Shown: positions 18,034 to 27,671 of the stretch, in pieces | Layout: each line of letters starts with the position of its first letter | Position numbering within the stretch: the first letter of the stretch is position 1 | Origin: Lachnospiraceae bacterium | Lineage (GTDB): Bacteria > Bacillota > Clostridia > Lachnospirales > Lachnospiraceae | Direction: 5' to 3' | Assembly (NCBI GenBank): GCA_029338735.1 | Contig: JAQYAY010000027.1 | Location: forward strand, 21,927 to 85,926 | Length of the DNA stretch: 64,000 nt | The notes under the pieces: generated by a model | What the model saw: only the letters and a program-made list of their open reading frames with translations | Databases searched by the model: none | What the model was told of the DNA's origin: nothing | Made by a program: the position numbers and the translations under genes

Positions 18034-19594
18034 TAAGTCCGCCTCCCCTCTTCCCGAACTGCGGCAGCGGCTGCGTCGCAATCCTGTTGTAATCCCTCGC
18101 CATCTGCACCGCCACAATGATCATGACAACAATATTTATAATGATAAGTCCGTACATGAACACATCAGAATGCGGATCAAGCACCAGATCAGCCAGTGAC
18201 AGCATCGAACCAATCATAGCAAGAACAGCAGTGAAAGAAGAACTGCCTCTTGCCTTGGCGATCATCACGATCACAGCCGCCACAAATATGATAAATGCAA
18301 TACCCCTGAACAGATACCCGATAGCAGTCCCACTCATAGCCATCAGAATAGCAATCACCATCAGCACAAGACTCGTAACAGTTCTGGCACTCAGACCGCC
18401 CTTCTTTTTGTGATCCACTGCATACGGGTCATTCGGTTTTTTATTACTTTTGTTTCCGTTATATCCTGCATCATCAAGATGATTCTCTTTCCTGTATATC
18501 CTGTTCGACTGGAAAGATGCAACAATCATCAGAACAGAAGATAAAAGAAGTGTCACAAAAGGCACCGCATGCATGTCGATAGTTCCGAAAACTCCTGACA
18601 GCAGGAGCAGAATAACTGCACATATTGCCGAAGCCACAAGAGATCCCCTCACATATTTTCCTATATCTACTGGCAGATCAACATGAGCTGCACCTGTCTG
18701 GCCATTGATGACAGTGTAGGCCACGCTGTTATTTTTCCTCGTAGTCAGAAACCACAGCGGCAGATATGCCCCGGTATTCTCAGATGCCTTGCTGACATAC
18801 GGATCAATCTCCTGCTGCTGCACATATGCACTCTCCGCGAGATAGTACCCGTCATGATCACCAGCTGTCAGATCCAGCTTTCTCCTGATGATATCTATGC
18901 ATCTCGTCTTCGTCTCGTCATCGTACACATCCGGATCGACCGTCGAATTCTCCGCATAGAAACCTGCCATATAATTCGGGTTGAAATCGCGCATCTGCTC
19001 ATAGAAAAATGGTTCGATCTGTTCACTCACCGTATCATCCAGAGTCTGGGATGCATCCTGCCCCACACTGATCTCACAGTCGAGGTCTGTCTCCATATCT
19101 GCCGTGTAATGGTAGTCATACATGGCGTCGGAATCGTCCTTTGCGATAGGGATAGACAGCCTGCCTTTTGCCTCATAATTATAGATCCAGTACGGAGTGT
19201 AGAGTCCCACAAATGACTCAAGTCCGGCAGATGTCTTCAGATCATCCGGCAGAAAAGGCACACCGTCCACCATTCGCTGGTACCTGTCTATACAGTCCTG
19301 CTTCGACAGTGCAAACGGGATAATCCTGTCCGGATATCCTCTCTGCGAAAAATGCTCAGCATTCGTGATCTCTGCTCCACAGTACGGACAGAAATTCATC
19401 CCGTCAAGAGACGGCGCCGCCACCTCGCCGCCACAGTTCGGACAGGTGACTACCTCCCGTATATAATTGAACTCCTGTGATTTATATTCATCTACTGGAA
19501 AAAAAGAGCCACACGACTGACATTTCATCTTGTGGCTCTTCACATCATATATGAGCTGCCCGCCGCATGACGGGCACGGAAAAAGATTCGCCAA
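18020..19594 (-). CDS. zinc-ribbon membrane protein, YdjG-like
   Basis: A 524-residue protein with two N-terminal zinc ribbons (CPSCGG with CQSCGS, then CPNCGG with CPYCGA) in the first 80 residues, a mid region without obvious motifs, and four to five hydrophobic segments in the last 220 residues. In B. subtilis, YdjG and YdjH help anchor the PspA-family protein YdjF at the membrane under envelope stress. No PspA homologue is in this window. The gene lies 10 bases after the SPFH gene and overlaps the TPM gene, so the three form one operon. Confidence 0.8.
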   Translation of the reverse strand: MANLFPCPSCGGQLIYDVKSHKMKCQSCGSFFPVDEYKSQEFNYIREVVTCPNCGGEVAAPSLDGMNFCPYCGAEITNAEHFSQRGYPDRIIPFALSKQDCIDRYQRMVDGVPFLPDDLKTSAGLESFVGLYTPYWIYNYEAKGRLSIPIAKDDSDAMYDYHYTADMETDLDCEISVGQDASQTLDDTVSEQIEPFFYEQMRDFNPNYMAGFYAENSTVDPDVYDDETKTRCIDIIRRKLDLTAGDHDGYYLAESAYVQQQEIDPYVSKASENTGAYLPLWFLTTRKNNSVAYTVINGQTGAAHVDLPVDIGKYVRGSLVASAICAVILLLLSGVFGTIDMHAVPFVTLLLSSVLMIVASFQSNRIYRKENHLDDAGYNGNKSNKKPNDPYAVDHKKKGGLSARTVTSLVLMVIAILMAMSGTAIGYLFRGIAFIIFVAAVIVMIAKARGSSSFTAVLAMIGSMLSLADLVLDPHSDVFMYGLIIINIVVMIIVAVQMARDYNRIATQPLPQFGKRGGGLNEKY

Positions 19595-19604
19595 TTAATC
19601 CTCC

Positions 19605-20723
19605 TTAGAAATCTGGTTTCGGGGCGCCGCACTTAGGGCAGAAATTGCCGTCCGACTTCGTGCCGCACTTAGGGCAGAACCACTCACCTGGCTTCGGAGC
19701 TGATACATCGCTCTGCTGTGGCTCGCTCTTGTTCTGGTTCTGGAAGAACTGGTTCGCATTGATGCCGCCTGCATTTAATGCCATATTCATCCCGGCAAAT
19801 CCCATCATCGCACCATTACTATTGCCTGCTGCCGTGCGCATGGCCTCAGCCTGTGCCTGCACGAGCGCTGCTCCTGCCATACCCTGATTCTTGTATACTG
19901 CCTGTCTCTGTACATCCTGCAGCATCTTCTGGTCTTCTTCAGGAATCGTAGCCGAAATGATCTGAACCGAAGTCAGTGACAGACCGTAATGCGAGGTCCA
20001 TGACTGGTCGAGCTCACTCTTCATTGCATCACTTATCGCCTTCGTCTGACCTGGCAGAGCCGACGGACGGATTCCGATACCGCTGAGCTGTGCGAATGTC
20101 GGTTGCAGTGCCTGAACGAACTCCGCACGGAGCTGGTCATTCATCTGATCTACTGTGAATTCATCGGCCACATTTCCAGCAATTGCAGTATAGAGAACCA
20201 CCGGATCCGACACATGCATCGTATATGTTCCATTGCATCTGACAGATGTATCGAGGTCCAGGCCGATATTTCCATCGACTATCCGGAAAGGCACCGGCTG
20301 CGGTGTACCGAACTTGCAGCCGATGAGCTCCTTCATATTGACATAGTAGATCCTCTGCTGAATAGGATTCAGTCCGCCATATGAAAATCTCTCCCAGCCC
20401 TTTTTTATCACATCAGAGATGCTTCCGGAGAAAAATGACGGCGACGTCCCATCCTCCCAGGTATAGGCACCCGGCTCAGCTGCCACGTCAAGTATCTGCC
20501 CCTGACTCACCAGAATCGCACACTGGCCCTTATTTACAATGACTGTTGAACCCTTTGATATGTCATCTGTATCAGCATGCTTATTCGATGATCTGCCACT
20601 CACCATGTGCGTGGCTCTTCTGATCAGAACCTGTGACGGCAGTGAGTCACAGGTATAGAACTCCTTCCACTGATTGGCAAGCTCTCCTGAAACGGAGCCT
20701 GCAAATGCTTTGATAAATCCCAT
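19605..20723 (-). CDS. SPFH-domain protein with C-terminal zinc ribbon, YdjI-like
   Basis: A 372-residue member of the SPFH/virion-core-like group. The SPFH region spans about residues 55-270, followed by an Ala/Gln/Asn-rich stretch (around 290-335) and a C-terminal double zinc ribbon (CPKCGTK, CPKCGAP). There is no membrane segment, so it is probably recruited to the membrane by partners. It is the first gene of the YdjI-YdjG-YdjH-like operon. AGGAGAAA lies just before its ATG. Confidence 0.85.
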   Translation of the reverse strand: MGFIKAFAGSVSGELANQWKEFYTCDSLPSQVLIRRATHMVSGRSSNKHADTDDISKGSTVIVNKGQCAILVSQGQILDVAAEPGAYTWEDGTSPSFFSGSISDVIKKGWERFSYGGLNPIQQRIYYVNMKELIGCKFGTPQPVPFRIVDGNIGLDLDTSVRCNGTYTMHVSDPVVLYTAIAGNVADEFTVDQMNDQLRAEFVQALQPTFAQLSGIGIRPSALPGQTKAISDAMKSELDQSWTSHYGLSLTSVQIISATIPEEDQKMLQDVQRQAVYKNQGMAGAALVQAQAEAMRTAAGNSNGAMMGFAGMNMALNAGGINANQFFQNQNKSEPQQSDVSAPKPGEWFCPKCGTKSDGNFCPKCGAPKPDF

Positions 20724-20762
20724 TCATTTTCTCCTTTACTTTTTTCAACGAATCCTTATGAT

Positions 20763-21329
20763 TCAGGCCTTCTGAACCCCGTAGTGCATCAGGTCAGCTT
20801 TGGTAAGAGCTGCTCTTAGCGGATTTCCGACGATCATTGCGATAGCAATCTTGATAGCATCGAATGGAAGGAACGGAAGTACGCAGAGCGAAAGGCTCGT
20901 AGCCAGATTGCTTCCTGACTCGATCATGAACCATGCTGTACCGAATGCATAGCATACGAGAACTCCGATAACCATTCCGATGGCCTGAATCACATACTTC
21001 AGCGCGCCTTTCTTTTTCTCAGACCAGGTGATGAATGCTCCTGCGATAAGGATCATCGGGATGCATCCGATCAGATATCCGCCTGTAGGACCGGCAAGCT
21101 TGGCGATGCCGCCCTGCCATCCCGAAAATACCGGCAGTCCGGCAGCTCCGAGAAGCAGGAAAATAGTAAATGCAAGTGTCCCGAGCTTGGTACCTACAGC
21201 GAATACACAGAACAGTGCAGCAAGCACTAACAGTGATACAGGAACAGGTCCGACAGGTACCGAAATCGGTGCCAGAATGCAGCACACAGCTGCCATCAGT
21301 GCAGTAACAGTAATCTCTTTGATCTTCAT
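20763..21329 (-). CDS. bioY: biotin transporter S component BioY
   Basis: A 188-residue membrane protein with six hydrophobic segments, the biotin-binding component of an ECF importer. The start MKIKEITVTALMAAV and the central segment (FSGWQGGIAKLAGPTGGYLIG) are typical of BioY. AGGAG lies 7 bases before the ATG at 21329; the open frame continues upstream to 21395 but that part has no ribosome binding site. A promoter lies at 21367-21395. I see no BirA operator, so biotin regulation is not evident. Confidence 0.93.
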   Translation of the reverse strand: MKIKEITVTALMAAVCCILAPISVPVGPVPVSLLVLAALFCVFAVGTKLGTLAFTIFLLLGAAGLPVFSGWQGGIAKLAGPTGGYLIGCIPMILIAGAFITWSEKKKGALKYVIQAIGMVIGVLVCYAFGTAWFMIESGSNLATSLSLCVLPFLPFDAIKIAIAMIVGNPLRAALTKADLMHYGVQKA

Positions 21330-21366
21330 GTAAAACTCCTTATGTAATAAATAAAACTTCAAACAG

Positions 21367-21395
21367 ATTTTATAATTTTTATGTATATCTGTCAA
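21367..21395 (-). promoter_or_regulatory. sigma-A type promoter of bioY
   Basis: TTGACA at 21390-21395 and TAAAAT at 21367-21372 are separated by 17 bases on the minus strand. The start codon is 38 bases downstream of the -10 box. Confidence 0.65.
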
Positions 21396-21505
21396 ATTTA
21401 TCTATAAAAAAAGACCTGCCTCCAGCTCCGTAATTGAAGCGCGGTCGTTATGCCAGATCATTTTTTGCATTTCAATACGTCCTGAATTGTGATATAGTAC
21501 AGGTT

Positions 21506-22708
21506 ATGAAAGTGATATTTATTAAACTGTTTGAATCATATTTCGATGTATCTGTGCCTGCCGCGATGAAACGGATGGGCTGGGAGGTCGAGGAAGAGAC
21601 CTTTTATACACCGGAGGATTTCGTGCACGATGCCAGGCTTCAGCAGATGGTGCGTGAGCGGCTTAAAGGAGAGAAATGCGACTTCGTTTTCACCGTGAAT
21701 TTCTGGCCAGTGCTTGCGCCTGTCCTTGATGACCTCGGCATGAAGTATGTATCATGGAGCTATGATGCACCGCTGCGTCTGGCGGGGACCGACGAAATGG
21801 AAAGAGATAACAATTTCATCTTTCTCTTTGACCGTGGACAAGTCCAGGAATATCAGAATCAGGGCGTCACCAGAGTCTTCCATCTCCCACTCGGTGTCGA
21901 TATACCGGCATTTGAGAAGGCTCTTTCTAAAAAAAGCAGCCATCACTACGGAATCAGCTTCATCGGTTCATTCTACGCATCACCGTATGTCCCGATCCTG
22001 TCGGCAATGGATGACTATCTCCGCGGCCTGCTGCAGGGAACTCTGAACGCGCAGAAGAATCTCATCGGCTACTACATCCTGCCGGAGCTGATCACCGACG
22101 ATATTGCCAAGCAGGTCGATGACAGACTCATTTTTGTAAAAAACAATCCATCCGGCTTCAGTCCGAACGCCGTCGAAGCAGCCAATGATTTTGCCGGCCA
22201 GGTGAGCAGGCAGAATCTGATTTTTACAATGGCGACCCGCATCACCTGTCTCGACAGACTGACGCTCGTTGCCGCTGCCGCAAGAGTCACAGACACCTTT
22301 GTCTGCACAGGCGATACAGAATCGCTTAAGAAGACTCTGCCAGATGTCACTGTTCATGGTCACGTCGATTACTATTCAGAGATGCCGCTTATCTTCCGTG
22401 ACAGCAGGATAAATCTCTGTCCGTCACTCAGATGCATAGGCACTGGAATACCTCTCAGGGCGCTTGATATCATGGCGTGCCACGGGCTCGTCCTGCTCCC
22501 TGCATCGGAAGAAGCATATGAATACCTGTCAAATGGAACTGACTGTCTCATTTATTCATCGTATGATGAAGCATTCGAGCTCATGAAGTACTACGCAGCG
22601 CATGATACTGAGGCTGATGCTATCAGGCAGAAGGCATTTGAAAAGGCCAGCAATGAATTTTCCATGGAGCATCGTCTCCAGCAGATTGAGAAAGCAATTA
22701 CAGACTGA
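21506..22708 (+). CDS. glycosyltransferase, DUF3880/CgeB-like
   Basis: A 400-residue protein. The N-terminal half looks like DUF3880 (FTVNFWPVLAPVL, then YVSWSYDAPLR), and the C-terminal part is a glycosyl transferase group 1 region with INLCPSLRCIGTGIPLRALDIM. It probably adds sugars to a surface or flagellar glycan. The ATG at 21506 is chosen because the protein family starts there. An extended -10 box (TGATATAGT) ends 7 bases before it, so the mRNA may be nearly leaderless. It is followed by the AlaX gene after 8 bases. Confidence 0.8.
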   Translation: MKVIFIKLFESYFDVSVPAAMKRMGWEVEEETFYTPEDFVHDARLQQMVRERLKGEKCDFVFTVNFWPVLAPVLDDLGMKYVSWSYDAPLRLAGTDEMERDNNFIFLFDRGQVQEYQNQGVTRVFHLPLGVDIPAFEKALSKKSSHHYGISFIGSFYASPYVPILSAMDDYLRGLLQGTLNAQKNLIGYYILPELITDDIAKQVDDRLIFVKNNPSGFSPNAVEAANDFAGQVSRQNLIFTMATRITCLDRLTLVAAAARVTDTFVCTGDTESLKKTLPDVTVHGHVDYYSEMPLIFRDSRINLCPSLRCIGTGIPLRALDIMACHGLVLLPASEEAYEYLSNGTDCLIYSSYDEAFELMKYYAAHDTEADAIRQKAFEKASNEFSMEHRLQQIEKAITD

Positions 22709-22716
22709 GGAAATAT

Positions 22717-23856
22717 ATGAATACTATAAAGCTATATGATGAAGCACCTTACGAGACTGACTTTGTCGCAAGGATTACAGATATTGATGAAAATACGGTC
22801 ACTCTCGACCGCACGCTCTTCTTCCCGGAAGAGGGAGGCCAGACCTGTGACAGAGGAACGATCCGGTGCAAGGGCCACGAGTTCACCGTCACAGATGTCC
22901 AGATAAAAAAAGACATCTGTCACACCCTTGACACCACAGATGATTCACTCCAGATCGGAGATGAGGTGGAAGGCCATATCGACTGGGCACACCGCTTCGA
23001 CAATATGCAGAATCATACCGGAGAGCATATTTTCTCAGGACTCGTCCATTCCCTGAAGGGCTATGACAACGTCGGATTTTCTCTCACAGAAAACACCTGC
23101 CAGATGGACTATAACGGGAAGCTCACAGATGACGAGATCACCCGGATCGAGGCTGTGGCAAATGATGTCATCTGGCAGGCAATTCCTGTCGACTGCCGCT
23201 ATCCGTCATCAGAAGAGCTCGCGACAACTGACTACCGAAGCAAGAAAGAGCTCACCGGTCCTGTACGTATCGTAACGATCCCAGGTGTGGACGTCTGCGC
23301 CTGCTGCGCACCGCATGTCCGCACGACAGCTGAGGTCGGCCTGTTAAAGGTCATCTCGCATCTCAACTACAAGGGAGGCACCAGGCTCTACATAGCCTGC
23401 GGCAGACGTGCATTCACAGACTATGTAGAGACATTTGACTCGCTCACTGATATAGGGCATCTGTTCTCAACAGGCCGTCCGGATGCCCTCGATGCAGTAA
23501 AAAAACTCATCTCATCAGATCAGGAACTCCGCACGAAGCTCGCCGATTCTGAACGGGATGAGCTGTTCAGACAGATCGATAAAAATGACACAGGTGTCAT
23601 TTTTACAAAAGTCACCGACCGCAATATCCTGACAGCTGCCTTCAACCACCTGAAAGAGACTCACGACGGTGCCTGCTACATTTTCTCAGAGAAGCCGGAT
23701 GGCGGCTGCACCTTCCTCGCCGGCGGCCGCGACATAGACGCCCGTGACCTCATGCCAGCCCTTAAGGAAAAGCTCGGCGCCAAAGGCGGCGGCAAGGCCG
23801 ACATGATTCAGGGCTCCACACCAGCGGACAGGGGGACGGTTCTCCTGTCTTATTAA
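22717..23856 (+). CDS. alanyl-tRNA editing protein AlaX (long form with DHHA1)
   Basis: A 379-residue free-standing editing enzyme that hydrolyses Ser-tRNA(Ala) or Gly-tRNA(Ala). The editing-site zinc ligands are present (HTGEH with H100 and H104; CCAPH around residues 196-200), along with the family's FPEEGGQ motif. A DHHA1 domain follows, with the usual Gly-rich end (GAKGGGKADMIQG). The last eight residues, after the normal end, are encoded by a palindromic repeat at 23827-23897, giving a tail RGTVLLSY that is not part of the family. Confidence 0.92.
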   Translation: MNTIKLYDEAPYETDFVARITDIDENTVTLDRTLFFPEEGGQTCDRGTIRCKGHEFTVTDVQIKKDICHTLDTTDDSLQIGDEVEGHIDWAHRFDNMQNHTGEHIFSGLVHSLKGYDNVGFSLTENTCQMDYNGKLTDDEITRIEAVANDVIWQAIPVDCRYPSSEELATTDYRSKKELTGPVRIVTIPGVDVCACCAPHVRTTAEVGLLKVISHLNYKGGTRLYIACGRRAFTDYVETFDSLTDIGHLFSTGRPDALDAVKKLISSDQELRTKLADSERDELFRQIDKNDTGVIFTKVTDRNILTAAFNHLKETHDGACYIFSEKPDGGCTFLAGGRDIDARDLMPALKEKLGAKGGGKADMIQGSTPADRGTVLLSY

Positions 23857-23897
23857 TTAAATTATTTTATCCAAAAAGACAGGAGAACCGCCCTGTC
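23827..23897. repeat. palindromic REP-like element shared by two convergent gene ends
   Basis: A two-arm inverted repeat, same family as 4279-4349. The left arm encodes the C-terminal residues and stop of AlaX. The right arm, read on the other strand, encodes the tail of phosphoglucomutase. The T-runs beside both cores make it a good bidirectional terminator between the convergent genes. Confidence 0.9.
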
Positions 23898-25540
23898 TTT
23901 ATTCTGTCGTTTGTCTCATGTGCCTGCGCTGATGAATTGCCAAACGAATAGAAATAGAACTTGATCTTTGGTTCCGTGCCGCTCGGGCGGATTGCAAACC
24001 ACGAACCATTGTCCAGGAAAAAGCGGAGGCAGTTCTGCGGAGGGATATCTCCGTAGCCATTCTTATAGTCAATTACTTTTGAGACTTTGATCCCGGCGAT
24101 TTCTGTTGGCAGATTATCCCGCATATCCTTCATCATCTGACTGATCCGTTCTGAGCCTTCGATTCCTTCGAGGACTATATTCGGCTCATCCTCGGCGCAG
24201 TAACCATATTTCGCATATATCTCCTGAAGCACATCCCACAAGGTCTTACCCTGTTTCCGGTAGAATGCAGCGGCCTCAGCTACGAGCATTCCGGCAGAGA
24301 TGCCATCCTTGTCACGGATATCCTCACAGGCAGCATAGCCGACAGACTCCTCATATCCAAACAGATATGTGTAGCCATGCTCATGCAGGTATGGAATCTT
24401 CCCGCAGATATTCTTAAATCCTGTCAGCGTCTCAAACATTTCCACGCCATACGCATTCGCAATTTTCGTAGAAAGAGTAGACGTCACTATCGACTTCACC
24501 ATGGCACCTTTTTCAGGCAGGGTGCCTGCAGTCTTCCTGCCTTCAAGGATATAATTCACAAGCAGATATCCGGTCTGATTCCCGTTCAGCGGCACATAGT
24601 CGCCATCTGCATTTCGTATCTCGATTGCAAAGCGGTCCGAATCAGGATCTGTCGCCATCAGAAGCTCGGCTCCCATCTCACGACCATACTTCTCACTCAG
24701 TGCAAAGGCTTTCGGGTCCTCGGGATTCGGATACCCGACAGTAGTGAAGTCAGGATCAGGATCTGCCTGTTCCTTCACTATCCCATAGTTCGTAAAGCCT
24801 CTCTCATCAAGCATCTGCCTGAACGGAATGCTTCCCGCGCCATTCAGCGGCGTATAGACAAATGGTATTGACAGATCGAGTTCATCGCCTGAATGAATGG
24901 ACAGTGATATGACTTTTTTGAGATATTCCCTGTCATACCTGTCATCAAGAACTGTAATGAGCGACTCATCAGACACATCGGATCTGATATCAGTCCACGG
25001 GTCCACTTTTTCAATGAAAAAAGTCATCTGATCTGCAATCTCAGCAGACACCTGACAGCCATCATCCCAGTATGCCTTGTAACCGTTGTATTCCTTCGGA
25101 TTGTGGGAAGCAGTGATATTGATTCCTGAAACTGTACCCAGGTATCTGATCATGAATGCCAGTTCCGGAGTCGGCCGCAGATCTGGAAACGTATATACCC
25201 TGATCCCGTTCGCGGCAAAAATATCTGCCGCAAGCTCTGAGAATTCCTTTGAATTGTGTCTGGGATCATGAGCGATCACGACACCCTTTTTCATAGCACA
25301 AGCGCCCTGTGATCTGATGAAATCAGCAATTCCCTGGCTAGCTCGCCCGACAGTGATACGGTTCATCCTGTTGGTGCCGGCACCCATTTTTCCACGGAGG
25401 CCTGCAGTTCCGAAGCTCAGATCCTGATAGAATCTGTCCTCAATCTCTGCTTGGTCTGAGATCTGTTCCAGCTCCCTGTGCAGCTGGTCATCAGCTGAGA
25501 GGTGATCCAGCCACTCTTCATATTTTTCTCTGTACCCCAT
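23867..25540 (-). CDS. pgcA: alpha-phosphoglucomutase (phosphohexomutase family)
   Basis: Interconverts glucose 1-phosphate and glucose 6-phosphate, supplying UDP-glucose for surface polymers. The 557-residue protein has the phosphoserine loop TASHNPKEYNGYK near residue 145, the metal-binding DPDSDR segment, the sugar-binding GYEESVG loop and the C-terminal RPSGTEPK phosphate loop. Residues after about 545 (KTGRFSCLFG) are encoded by the repeat at 23827-23897. It begins 1 base after licD, with AGGAG inside the end of licD, so the two are coupled. Confidence 0.93.
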   Translation of the reverse strand: MGYREKYEEWLDHLSADDQLHRELEQISDQAEIEDRFYQDLSFGTAGLRGKMGAGTNRMNRITVGRASQGIADFIRSQGACAMKKGVVIAHDPRHNSKEFSELAADIFAANGIRVYTFPDLRPTPELAFMIRYLGTVSGINITASHNPKEYNGYKAYWDDGCQVSAEIADQMTFFIEKVDPWTDIRSDVSDESLITVLDDRYDREYLKKVISLSIHSGDELDLSIPFVYTPLNGAGSIPFRQMLDERGFTNYGIVKEQADPDPDFTTVGYPNPEDPKAFALSEKYGREMGAELLMATDPDSDRFAIEIRNADGDYVPLNGNQTGYLLVNYILEGRKTAGTLPEKGAMVKSIVTSTLSTKIANAYGVEMFETLTGFKNICGKIPYLHEHGYTYLFGYEESVGYAACEDIRDKDGISAGMLVAEAAAFYRKQGKTLWDVLQEIYAKYGYCAEDEPNIVLEGIEGSERISQMMKDMRDNLPTEIAGIKVSKVIDYKNGYGDIPPQNCLRFFLDNGSWFAIRPSGTEPKIKFYFYSFGNSSAQAHETNDRIKTGRFSCLFG

Positions 25541-25541
25541 G

Positions 25542-26396
25542 CTATCTCCTTGTCTGATACACCCTCATGCGGTGTGTCGTGCGTTCCGACTCCGGCGGCA
25601 GCTGCATGTAGTCCTCGCCGTACTTGCCGCGTAGATACTCACCATATGAACCCGGCACGAAAAATTCAGTATCCTCGAACTCTGCCTTCTCAAGGCGCCG
25701 TGTCGCAGGTCCGTCACAGCGCTCACCCATACCTCCTGTGACGCAGGTGATCGAGCCGACATAGTCAGCCGTATCATAGTCAGCAACAGAAGCGGCCCAT
25801 GTGCAGAAATCATGGACAATCCGCCTGTTTCCCCTGATTCTTTCGAAAAGTATGACAGGCGTTTTCATGATCTTCTTCGCAAGAGTCGTGCCATGGAAGC
25901 ACTTAGCCCTGGAATTTAAGATGTCGAACAGATACTTTTTCCCTTTCTTTACGACAGCCTCTCCTTCTGCGTCAGTTGCCGGCCAGCCGTCCTGCGGGAA
26001 AATGTCCAGAAACAGATGCAGGATCTGATACTTCTCTGCTATGTATTCCGATGTATCCCTATCGAGAACCGTATCCATATTTACAAGCTCTGCAAAAGGG
26101 ATTGAAAGCGTCCCCCGGTCACCGGATAGCAACTTCCAGTGCTCATCCACAGGCTCCTGTTCCACGAGGTCAAGAAACCTCTCGTAGTCAGGGCGCGGCA
26201 TGCCTATATCCACATCATCGTCCCACGGGATGAAGCCATGATGGCGGATAGCGCCAAGCAGCGTACCTCCGACCAGATAATAGCGCAGACCATGACTGTC
26301 ACAGTATGCGGCAAATTTTTTCATCATAGACAGAAGAACCGCATGGATCTCATCCAGAGTCATCGGTTCCCCTGTATTTTTCGTCACTTCATTCAT
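25542..26396 (-). CDS. LicD-family phosphotransferase
   Basis: A 284-residue member of the LicD/FKTN group, nucleotidyltransferase-fold enzymes that transfer phosphocholine or similar groups to surface glycans. The signature is visible: LVGGTLLGAIRHHG followed by WDDDVDIG. It sits directly upstream of pgcA. No Shine-Dalgarno sequence is present before the ATG; a TATCAT box ends 6 bases upstream, resembling the leaderless arrangement seen elsewhere in this window. The transferred group is unknown. Confidence 0.88.
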   Translation of the reverse strand: MNEVTKNTGEPMTLDEIHAVLLSMMKKFAAYCDSHGLRYYLVGGTLLGAIRHHGFIPWDDDVDIGMPRPDYERFLDLVEQEPVDEHWKLLSGDRGTLSIPFAELVNMDTVLDRDTSEYIAEKYQILHLFLDIFPQDGWPATDAEGEAVVKKGKKYLFDILNSRAKCFHGTTLAKKIMKTPVILFERIRGNRRIVHDFCTWAASVADYDTADYVGSITCVTGGMGERCDGPATRRLEKAEFEDTEFFVPGSYGEYLRGKYGEDYMQLPPESERTTHRMRVYQTRR

Positions 26397-26451
26397 GAAT
26401 TCATGATACCATATTCCGCTCCATTATTCCACGAAACGCCCGAAAAATCTG

Positions 26452-26480
26452 TTGCTATTTACCATGAAAAAATCTATAAT
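26452..26480 (+). promoter_or_regulatory. sigma-A type promoter of the HD-GYP gene
   Basis: TTGCTA at 26452-26457 and TATAAT at 26475-26480 with a 17-base spacer. A 38-base leader follows, with GAGGG before the ATG. Confidence 0.7.
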
Positions 26481-26518
26481 TATGAGGTATCAATTGATAA
26501 ATCTGAACCGAGGGATTT

Positions 26519-27640
26519 ATGGGAATCAAGTACAAAGTTAGTGAACTAAGGCCAGACATGGTCCTTGACAAAGATATTGTGACACTTCAGGGACAAACGC
26601 TTGCAAGAGCAGGCGACAGGCTGACGCGAAACCTGATTGCCCGGATCAGTTTTTATTCCATATTTGATGTTGAGATACGTCCTGAAGAGCAGGTGAAAGC
26701 TGAGGAAGAAGCAAAAAAAGCCGAACCGCCGAAGCAGGACAATCAGACCATTTCATATTCTCAGAAGCTCAAAAGCACCGGGGTCTATCAGACTTTCCAG
26801 ATGGACTATTCCCGGAATCTCGCTCAGATGCGCGGTGTCTTTTTCCGTATTCAAAAAGAAGACCATCCTGCCATTGATTTCAAGGCAATCCTAAGAGATG
26901 TATCGGCTCTCTTTTCACAGAAGACGGTGCTTGATCTGTTCGATATTCTCCAGACCATGCATTCACTCGACGATGCAGTGTATGTACACTGTCTCAATGT
27001 GTCTCTGATTGCAAGGGGCATCGGCCGATGGATGCAGGCTGATCAGGAGACGCTCGATATCCTGACACTCGCCGGATATTTCCATGATATTGGCAAAATT
27101 ACTATTCCTTCCGAAGTGCTCAATAAGACAGGCAAGCTGACAGATGAGGAATTCGCCCTGATGAAGCAGCACCCGATGAACGGGAAAAAGCTCCTGTCGA
27201 AGATTCCTCATATTGATTCAAGAATTCTGTATGCTGCGCTTCAGCATCATGAGAGAAATGACGGATCCGGCTACCCGAGAGGACTCTCTGGGGATGAGAT
27301 CGATCCGGTCGCATCAGTGATCGCTGTCGCAGATGTGTATGATGCCATGACGACAGCCCGTGTCTACAGAGCACCGCTGTGTGCATTCCAGGTCATCGGC
27401 GCATTTGAAAACGACGGCCTTCAGAAATATTCGCCACAGGTGGTCATGACTTTTCTCTCGAGACTCGCAGGTTCATATCAGAATGCACGCGTCATCTTAA
27501 GCGACGGCCGCCGCTGCAAAGTGGTCTACATCCACCACCACAAGGACTGCATGAGCCGCCCTATAGTCCAGTTCGACAATGGAGATATCCTTGATCTCCT
27601 GACACAGCCGAAGAGCCTGTATATCAGCTCGATCCTGTAG
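26519..27640 (+). CDS. HD-GYP domain phosphodiesterase
   Basis: A 373-residue protein likely to hydrolyse cyclic di-GMP. The N-terminal 150 residues lack a receiver domain or membrane segment. The HD-GYP domain shows FHDIGKITIP, LMKQHPMNG, the HHERNDGSGYPRGL motif that names the family, and VADVYDAMTTARVYR. A C-terminal segment of about 60 residues (RCKVVYIHHH and LLTQPKSLYI) is common in Clostridia members. It is monocistronic with its own promoter. Cyclic di-GMP turnover fits with the motility and surface-glycan genes elsewhere in the window. Confidence 0.93.
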   Translation: MGIKYKVSELRPDMVLDKDIVTLQGQTLARAGDRLTRNLIARISFYSIFDVEIRPEEQVKAEEEAKKAEPPKQDNQTISYSQKLKSTGVYQTFQMDYSRNLAQMRGVFFRIQKEDHPAIDFKAILRDVSALFSQKTVLDLFDILQTMHSLDDAVYVHCLNVSLIARGIGRWMQADQETLDILTLAGYFHDIGKITIPSEVLNKTGKLTDEEFALMKQHPMNGKKLLSKIPHIDSRILYAALQHHERNDGSGYPRGLSGDEIDPVASVIAVADVYDAMTTARVYRAPLCAFQVIGAFENDGLQKYSPQVVMTFLSRLAGSYQNARVILSDGRRCKVVYIHHHKDCMSRPIVQFDNGDILDLLTQPKSLYISSIL

Positions 27641-27671
27641 GTCACAGCCTGACATGGTCTGATTATATCAC

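Noticed and set aside
20763..21395. BirA operator before bioY
   Set aside because: No paired TTGT-AAC/GTT-ACAA-type arms were found near the promoter.
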